NCBI GenBank assembly: GCA_946042585.1
Contig: CAMGDO010000040.1
Coordinates: forward strand, 1 to 7,262
Length of the DNA stretch: 7,262 bases
Reading direction: 5' to 3'
Origin: an uncultured Clostridia bacterium
GTDB lineage: Bacteria; Bacillota; Clostridia; Christensenellales; Aristaeellaceae
Shown here: positions 1 through 4,212 of the stretch, one piece after another
Position numbering within the stretch: the first letter of the stretch is position 1
How the letters are laid out: the number at the start of each line of letters is the position of its first letter
The notes under the pieces: model-generated
Seen by the model: the letters and a program-made list of their open reading frames with translations, nothing else
Databases searched by the model: none
What the model was told of the DNA's origin: nothing
Position numbers and translations under genes: made by a program

Positions 1-741
1 ACAGGTATACACCTGCATGCCCTGCGGAGCCAGCAGATAAAGCCCCACGCGCGCCGAAAGCCGCGTGATGCTGCAATTCAGAGAGAAGCATGCGCCATTG
101 AGCGTGTCCACATAGCGGCGCACATCCGCCTTGTCCGCCACGTTGTCAATGACAGCCAGCACATAGTCGCCTTCGTGCAGCTGGCTGATGGCAAGACGGC
201 AGTCGGCGATGGTGCGGATGTTGACCACGCAGGCGGCGGGCGTTTTGCCGGCGGTCTGCTGCGATTGCGCAGCAGGCTGCTGGGAATAGCCCTGCTGCGC
301 GCCGCCCGGGACGGGCACCACGTTTTCGGGCTGCTGCACGGGTTGCTGCTGATGCTGCGCGGAGCGGCGGTTGCGCGGCTGCACATAGGGCTGACTCACC
401 GTCTGCTGGGGCTGATAGCCCTGCTGCAGGGGAGAATTCTGATAAGAATTCTGATAGGAAGGCTGCTGCATGGGCTGCTGCGCCTGCATCTGGGCATACT
501 GCCCCTGCTGCATATACGGCTGCTGCGGATAGGGCTGCTGGAACTGTCCCTGCGGATAGCTCTCCTGCGCAGGCATGGGGGCGGACTCATACTCCTGCTG
601 AACGGGCATGGAAGCGCCCTGCGCCTGGGGCGTATAGCGCCCGCCCTCGTCCTCGGCGCCGCTTTCGGGTGCGCCGTTGAAGAATGTGTTGTTGGGACCA
701 AAGAAATTCTTTACACCATTGACAATGTCACGAAAAGCCAT
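1..741 (-). CDS. sepF: SepF-like cell division protein with long Gln/Pro/Tyr-rich linker (partial, C-terminus off the left edge)
   Basis: SepF is a cytoplasmic FtsZ-binding protein that tethers the Z-ring to the membrane and aligns FtsZ filaments. The 247 visible residues show three parts. Residues 1-15 (MAFRDIVNGVKNFFG) match the amphipathic membrane-binding helix of SepF (compare KLKNFFSM in Bacillus). Residues about 39-162 are low-complexity, about one third Gln with many Pro and Tyr. Residues about 170-245 fit the SepF (DUF552) fold: the VVNIRTIAD strand, the helix and strand around YVLAVIDNV, the conserved helix with Gly216 in TLNGACFSL, and the final strand LYLLAPQGMQV. Family members are usually about 150 residues, so the linker is much longer than normal. 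The start is fixed by AGGAGG at 747-752, five bases upstream of the ATG. The domain carries several Cys residues (171, 181, 218, 223). A dedicated promoter lies at 798-826. The family call is confident; the stop codon is not seen. Confidence 0.88.
   Translation of the reverse strand, partial: MAFRDIVNGVKNFFGPNNTFFNGAPESGAEDEGGRYTPQAQGASMPVQQEYESAPMPAQESYPQGQFQQPYPQQPYMQQGQYAQMQAQQPMQQPSYQNSYQNSPLQQGYQPQQTVSQPYVQPRNRRSAQHQQQPVQQPENVVPVPGGAQQGYSQQPAAQSQQTAGKTPAACVVNIRTIADCRLAISQLHEGDYVLAVIDNVADKADVRRYVDTLNGACFSLNCSITRLSARVGLYLLAPQGMQVYTC
256..627 (-). other. Gln/Pro/Tyr-rich low-complexity linker of SepF
   Basis: This segment encodes SepF residues 39-162. I count 42 Gln in 124 residues, with frequent Pro, Tyr, Ala and Met, and units such as QQPYPQQPYMQQ. 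At the DNA level it appears on the plus strand as recurrent ctgctg (CAG codons on the coding strand). It is predicted to be disordered and lies between the membrane helix and the FtsZ-binding domain. The only charged cluster is RNRR near residues 123-126. Confidence 0.85.
433..456 (-). repeat. Perfect 12-bp tandem duplication encoding YQNS-YQNS
   Basis: The unit agaattctgata occurs twice head to tail (433-444 and 445-456, plus strand). It is in codon phase and encodes SepF residues 96-103 as YQNS twice. Perfect identity suggests a recent slippage duplication within the linker. Confidence 0.9.
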
Positions 742-797
742 GTATTCCTCCTCATAGGCACAGCTTGCCCTGCAAAGGGACAAAACATACCTCATAC

Positions 798-826
798 ATT
801 ATATACGGAAAAGCGTTTGTTTGCAA
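798..826 (-). promoter_or_regulatory. Sigma-A-type promoter of sepF
   Basis: On the minus strand, TTGCAA (821-826) and a perfect TATAAT (798-803) are separated by 17 bases. Transcription would start near 791, giving a leader of about 50 nt before the sepF ATG at 741. The gap between the HlyD-like gene and sepF (742-870) contains this promoter and the sepF ribosome binding site; I see no convincing terminator there. sepF can therefore be expressed separately, and may also receive readthrough from upstream. Confidence 0.82.
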
Positions 827-870
827 CCTTCTGCACGGCGTGCCGGGAAAATTTCGCCAGAAGCGGACAC

Positions 871-2349
871 TCAGAACAGAAGCACCACGGAGCCCTGCGT
901 CAGGATACCGCTGAGCGTGGGCACGATGTGCGCCTCCTGCGCATCCTGGCTGATGACGGTGACGGGCAGGAAATACTGGCCGTCGGGCTGCACAACGACC
1001 ACGCCGATTTCACCATCGCTGGTGGTGAGGGCGTTGGCGGGAACGGTCAGGCTGTAGATGTTTTCGGACAGCTGCACATGGCAGGAACGGATGTAGAGCA
1101 CGGGCTCCACGCTGCCGGAGACAGTGAGGCGAACGAGCAGCTCACCCTCCGAGCGCGTGACGGAGTCCACCGTGGCGGATACGCGCGTGTTGTCGAAGTT
1201 TTCGATCATCAGCTCGTAGCTTGCGCCCACCGTCGGTGTCCAGGAGGTGTCATCGCACAGCATCAATACGGCGTAGGTGCCGTCGCGCACCAGACGGTAG
1301 ACCGGCACCTCGTTGCGCCCCAGTGCAGCCGTTTCGGGCAGATTGCCGCGATACATGCTGCGCACCTCGGAGGGGGAATAGCTTGCCATGGTGCTCAGCG
1401 TCAGCGCGCGCTCATAACCGTCGGTATAGAAGCTGACAATGCCCGGGTCTGTGGCGGTATAAGGCTTGGTCCAGGTTTCAATGCGCTGCAGACGCCCTTT
1501 TTCCTCGTCATAGAGGCGGATGAGCTTCTCATCCTCGGCATATTTCTGCTTGAGATAATACGAACGCTCCTCGATGGTCTGGCTCAGCAGCGTTTCCTGA
1601 TTGACCAGGTTTCCGCCGCCGCTTTGCACCAGCGACTGCGTTTCCATGGCGCGCTCGATGACGGCGCCGTTATAGAGCTTGAGCTGCGCGTCGGCCTCGA
1701 TATTGGTTTTGGCCAGCAGCGTTTTCTGGTATTCCTTGATCTGCGTGCGGTAGGTGTTGAGCGTCGTCCACTCGCGGGCATTGAAGCCTGAGGTGTACAC
1801 CAGACAGATGGTGTCTTCACCCCGCCGGGCAAAGGAACCCTCTTCCAGCAGGTATTCAATCTGCTCAACGCCCACCTGTGTGTACATGACCTCGTTGCGC
1901 ACAATCAGCGCGTCGCCCGTGTAGTTGGCGCCCAGCGTGCCGGCGCTGACGATGGCCGTGCGCACGGAGCTTTTGGTGGACAGATTGAGCACGGCAAACA
2001 CGGCCAGCACCACGACCATCAGGGCGATGATGATGCCCAGAATGAGATTGAGCCTGCCGTAATTGCGCTGCGGCGGCGCCTGATAGGGCGTCTGCTGCTG
2101 CGGAAAGGGCGCGGGCTGCTGCGGCTGATAGGCGCTTTGCTGGTATTCGTTCTGCGGGGGGGACGCCAGGGGGTCCTGCGGCTGCTGATACGGGATCTGC
2201 TGCGGATACGCCTGCGGCGCAGGCTGCTGATAGGGCTGCTGCTGCGGGGGAACGTATCCTGCGCCGGGGGGCGGTGCGCTTTGCGGCACCTGCGTAAAGC
2301 CGCGCTTTTCGTAAGCGTTGTTCTGCTCGTTGCTGGGGGGTGTTTGCAT
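871..2349 (-). CDS. HlyD/membrane-fusion-like single-pass membrane protein with Gln/Pro/Tyr-rich cytoplasmic tail
   Basis: The protein has 492 residues. Residues 1-97 are hydrophilic and low-complexity, residues about 99-123 (LNLILGIIIALMVVVLAVF) form one transmembrane helix, and the rest is predicted to be outside the cell. Residues about 135-187 resemble the first half of a lipoyl/barrel-sandwich domain (GDALIVRNEVMYT, then EYLLEEGSFARRGE). Residues about 190-290 form a charged helical, probably coiled-coil hairpin. Residues about 297-492 are beta-rich, starting with the returning barrel half (GIVSFYTDGYE). This arrangement matches HlyD-type adaptor proteins, which in Clostridia are often found near sepF; the function there is not established to my knowledge. 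No partner ABC transporter or outer-membrane channel is visible, so an efflux role should not be assumed. A role in the envelope or division is inferred from context. The start has GGAGGA six to seven bases upstream. It follows the oxidoreductase by 47 bp and is probably co-transcribed with it, since I see no promoter in that gap. Confidence 0.75.
   Translation of the reverse strand: MQTPPSNEQNNAYEKRGFTQVPQSAPPPGAGYVPPQQQPYQQPAPQAYPQQIPYQQPQDPLASPPQNEYQQSAYQPQQPAPFPQQQTPYQAPPQRNYGRLNLILGIIIALMVVVLAVFAVLNLSTKSSVRTAIVSAGTLGANYTGDALIVRNEVMYTQVGVEQIEYLLEEGSFARRGEDTICLVYTSGFNAREWTTLNTYRTQIKEYQKTLLAKTNIEADAQLKLYNGAVIERAMETQSLVQSGGGNLVNQETLLSQTIEERSYYLKQKYAEDEKLIRLYDEEKGRLQRIETWTKPYTATDPGIVSFYTDGYERALTLSTMASYSPSEVRSMYRGNLPETAALGRNEVPVYRLVRDGTYAVLMLCDDTSWTPTVGASYELMIENFDNTRVSATVDSVTRSEGELLVRLTVSGSVEPVLYIRSCHVQLSENIYSLTVPANALTTSDGEIGVVVVQPDGQYFLPVTVISQDAQEAHIVPTLSGILTQGSVVLLF
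2062..2250 (-). other. Gln/Pro/Tyr-rich low-complexity tail of the HlyD-like protein
   Basis: This segment encodes residues 34-96, immediately before the transmembrane helix. About one third of the residues are Gln, with many Pro and Tyr, in units such as QQPYQQPAPQAYPQQ. Composition and motif style (QQPY, QQP, YPQQ) closely match the linker in the neighbouring SepF. It is predicted to be disordered and cytoplasmic. Confidence 0.82.
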
Positions 2350-2396
2350 GCAAATCCTCCGAAAGATCGACGGAAAAATCCGGTATTGAAGAAAAA

Positions 2397-3995
2397 TCAG
2401 CCGTCTGCCTGCGCCACGGCGGCTGCGGCGCGCAGGCCGTCCACGGCGGCGCTCATGATGCCGCCCGCATAGCCCGCGCCTTCACCGGCGGGATAAAGAC
2501 CGCTCAGGCTGGATTCCAGCGACTCCGAGCGCGGGATGCGCACGGGGCTGGAGGAGCGCGCCTCAACGCCGGTGAGCACCGCGTCGGGGCAGTCAAAGCC
2601 ATGCAGCTGGCGGGCGAACAGGGAAATGCCTGCGCGAAGCCCCTGTACGGCATAATCGGGCAGCACGGCGGAAAGATCGGTGGGCGTGACGCCGGGCTGA
2701 TAGGTGGGCGTGACATCGCCCAGACGCCCGGAAGCGCGGCCGGCGATAAAATCCCCGACCAGCTGGGCGGGCGCGCGGTAATTGCTGCCGCCTGCGCGGA
2801 ATGCCGCCTGCTCCCATTCGCGCTGCAGGGTCAGGCCGGAGAGCGGATGCGGGCTGGGAAAATCCTGCGTGCGCACATCCACCAGCAGAGCGGCGTTGGC
2901 ATTGACGCCGTCACGGGCATACACGCTCATGCCGTTGGTGCACACGCCGCCTTCCTCGCTGGCAGCGGCGATGACCTGCCCGCCCGGACACATACAGAAG
3001 GAATAGACGCCGCGCCCATCGGGCAGCCTGGCGTTCAGGCGGTATTCCGCCGCGCCAAGGCAGGGATGACCGGCGGCTGCGCCATACTGGGCGCGGTCGA
3101 TGAGCGATTGCCTGTGCTCAATGCGCACACCCACCGAGAAGGGCTTTTGCTGCAGCTGCACGCCTGCGTCATGCAGCATGCGGAAGGTATCGCGCGCGCT
3201 GTGGCCGATGGCGAGAATGAGCTGACTCACGCATAATTCGTGCTCCTGCCCTGCGGCCTGATAGCGCACGGCGCACAGGCGGCCGCCGAAGGATTCTATG
3301 GTGGTGAGCCGTGCCCCAAAGTGCACCTGTCCGCCCAGAGAAACGATCTCGCGGCGGATGGAAGCGACCACCTGCGGCAGGCGGTCTGTGCCCACATGCG
3401 GGTGCGCCTGATACAGAATGCTGTCGGGCGCACCGTGCGCGCAGAGCGTTTCCAGCACCTGACGGCAGCGCGGATCCTTGATGCCGGTGGTGAGCTTGCC
3501 GTCGGAAAATGCGCCGGCGCCGCCCTCGCCAAACTGCACGTTGCTTTCGGGATTCAGCGCGCCTCCGGCAAAAAAACGCTGCACGCTGCGGGCGCGCATT
3601 TCCACGCTTTCGCCGCGCTCAAGGCAGATGGGGCGCAGACCCGCGCGTGCCAGATACAGCGCGGCAAACAGCCCGCATGGCCCCAGCCCCACCACCACCG
3701 GCGGCAGCCTGCGCGGCGCAGCCGGCGCGGGAGCGAGCGCAGGAGAAGGCGGAACAGGCGAGGCGACGCCGGGCCTGAGACGGCTCAGCAGCGCGTTTTC
3801 ATCCGTGCGCAGGGCAATATCAATGGCAAAAACAAAGTGGACATCGCCCTTGTCGCGCGCGTCCACGCTGCGCTTGGCAACATGCCAGGAGAGAACGGAC
3901 TGCCTGCCGACGCTGAGCTTTTTCAGCGCCAGCGCGAGCGCCTGCTCTTCGGCTTTCGGGCTGAGCGGCACGGACAGATTGGCGACACGCAGCAT
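2397..3995 (-). CDS. COG2509-type NAD(P)/FAD-dependent oxidoreductase
   Basis: This 532-residue flavoprotein belongs to an uncharacterised family of FAD-dependent dehydrogenases; its substrate is unknown. Residues about 1-65 form the small N-terminal alpha/beta domain typical of the family (start MLRVANLSVPL). A Pro/Ala-rich linker follows at 76-98. The dinucleotide-binding fold starts at 99 with VVVGLGPCG (GxGPxG at 103-108) and the acidic end of the second strand at Glu126 (ICLERG). A family motif NVQFGEGGAGAFSDGKLTT is at 152-170. A second flavin-binding motif LILAIGHSARDT is at 259-270. The C-terminal FAD-binding stretch GLYPAGEGAGYAGGIMSAA is at 499-517. All motifs look intact and the length is normal. 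The start is supported by AGGAGG at 4004-4009, eight bases from the ATG, and a good promoter just upstream. It is first in the minus-strand gene set and may share a transcript with the HlyD-like gene. It is soluble: no transmembrane segment is seen. Confidence 0.87.
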   Translation of the reverse strand: MLRVANLSVPLSPKAEEQALALALKKLSVGRQSVLSWHVAKRSVDARDKGDVHFVFAIDIALRTDENALLSRLRPGVASPVPPSPALAPAPAAPRRLPPVVVGLGPCGLFAALYLARAGLRPICLERGESVEMRARSVQRFFAGGALNPESNVQFGEGGAGAFSDGKLTTGIKDPRCRQVLETLCAHGAPDSILYQAHPHVGTDRLPQVVASIRREIVSLGGQVHFGARLTTIESFGGRLCAVRYQAAGQEHELCVSQLILAIGHSARDTFRMLHDAGVQLQQKPFSVGVRIEHRQSLIDRAQYGAAAGHPCLGAAEYRLNARLPDGRGVYSFCMCPGGQVIAAASEEGGVCTNGMSVYARDGVNANAALLVDVRTQDFPSPHPLSGLTLQREWEQAAFRAGGSNYRAPAQLVGDFIAGRASGRLGDVTPTYQPGVTPTDLSAVLPDYAVQGLRAGISLFARQLHGFDCPDAVLTGVEARSSSPVRIPRSESLESSLSGLYPAGEGAGYAGGIMSAAVDGLRAAAAVAQADG

Positions 3996-4024
3996 GGCGT
4001 TTCCCTCCTAAACATAGATGCAAT

Positions 4025-4053
4025 ATTCTATCACATTTCGGTCTGTTTGTCAT
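4025..4053 (-). promoter_or_regulatory. Sigma-A-type promoter of the oxidoreductase gene
   Basis: On the minus strand, ATGACA (4048-4053) and TAGAAT (4025-4030) are 17 bases apart, with an upstream TGA giving an extended -10 (TGN). The start site would be near 4018, leaving a leader of about 22 nt that carries the AGGAGG ribosome binding site. It probably drives the oxidoreductase and the HlyD-like gene. Confidence 0.75.
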
Positions 4054-4148
4054 TAACAAGCTGCACGGGCGCAAAATAAAATAGGAAAATGATTTATGAG
4101 ACATTCTCCGGTGGGTCAGCCAAAATGAAGGAATGAGCGCGTTTGTTC

Positions 4149-4178
4149 TTGTCAATCTTCCGCCGGTTATGCTATACT
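4149..4178 (+). promoter_or_regulatory. Sigma-A-type promoter of pcrA-ligA
   Basis: TTGTCA (4149-4154) and TATACT (4173-4178) are 18 bases apart, with TGC directly before the -10 (extended -10). The start site would be near 4185, about 28 bases before the pcrA ATG. The 95 bp between this -35 and the divergent minus-strand -35 are AT-rich at one end and show no other clear element. Confidence 0.8.
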
Positions 4179-4184
4179 GAGAGG

Positions 4185-4198
4185 GGAACAACTGTTTG
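4185..4198 (+). promoter_or_regulatory. Possible imperfect LexA-type operator in the pcrA leader
   Basis: The sequence GGAACAACTGTTTG overlaps the predicted transcription start of pcrA. Compared with the Bacillus LexA box CGAACRNRYGTTYC it agrees at 11 of 14 positions, including GAAC and GTT at the right spacing, and has dyad arms AACA/TGTT. The outer bases and one central base do not fit. UvrD-type helicases are SOS-regulated in some bacteria, so the position is sensible, but chance is a fair explanation. Confidence 0.25.
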
Positions 4199-4212
4199 AA
4201 AAGGAAGCACGC

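Noticed and set aside
230..620. Recurrent ctgctg/gctgctgc units that look like a microsatellite or CRISPR-like repeat
   Set aside because: There is no regular unit and spacer structure; they are CAG codons for Gln on the coding strand of the SepF linker.
833..843. GCACGGCGTGC hairpin between the HlyD-like gene and sepF as a terminator
   Set aside because: The stem is only four pairs with a three-base loop and no T-run follows on the minus strand.
175..1791. Long plus-strand open frame (538 codons) antisense to sepF and the HlyD-like gene
   Set aside because: It covers two recognisable genes and their promoter region; its Leu/Arg/His-rich translation with ILIRILIGRLL-type runs is the complement of Gln-rich coding. 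No ribosome binding site or family resemblance.
4053..4059. Perfect Rex half-site TTAACAA overlapping the oxidoreductase -35
   Set aside because: The required second half-site (TTGTTAA at four bases distance) is absent, so a seven-base match alone is not meaningful.
2340..4079. Plus-strand open frames (2340-3236 and 3240-4079) antisense to the oxidoreductase
   Set aside because: The opposite strand encodes intact flavoprotein motifs from end to end; the antisense products resemble nothing and lack start signals.
4089..4136. Fifteen-codon small ORF (MIYETFSGGSAKMKE) between the divergent promoters
   Set aside because: It lies upstream of the pcrA promoter and would not be in its transcript; only a weak AGGA precedes it, and chance frames of this size are common.
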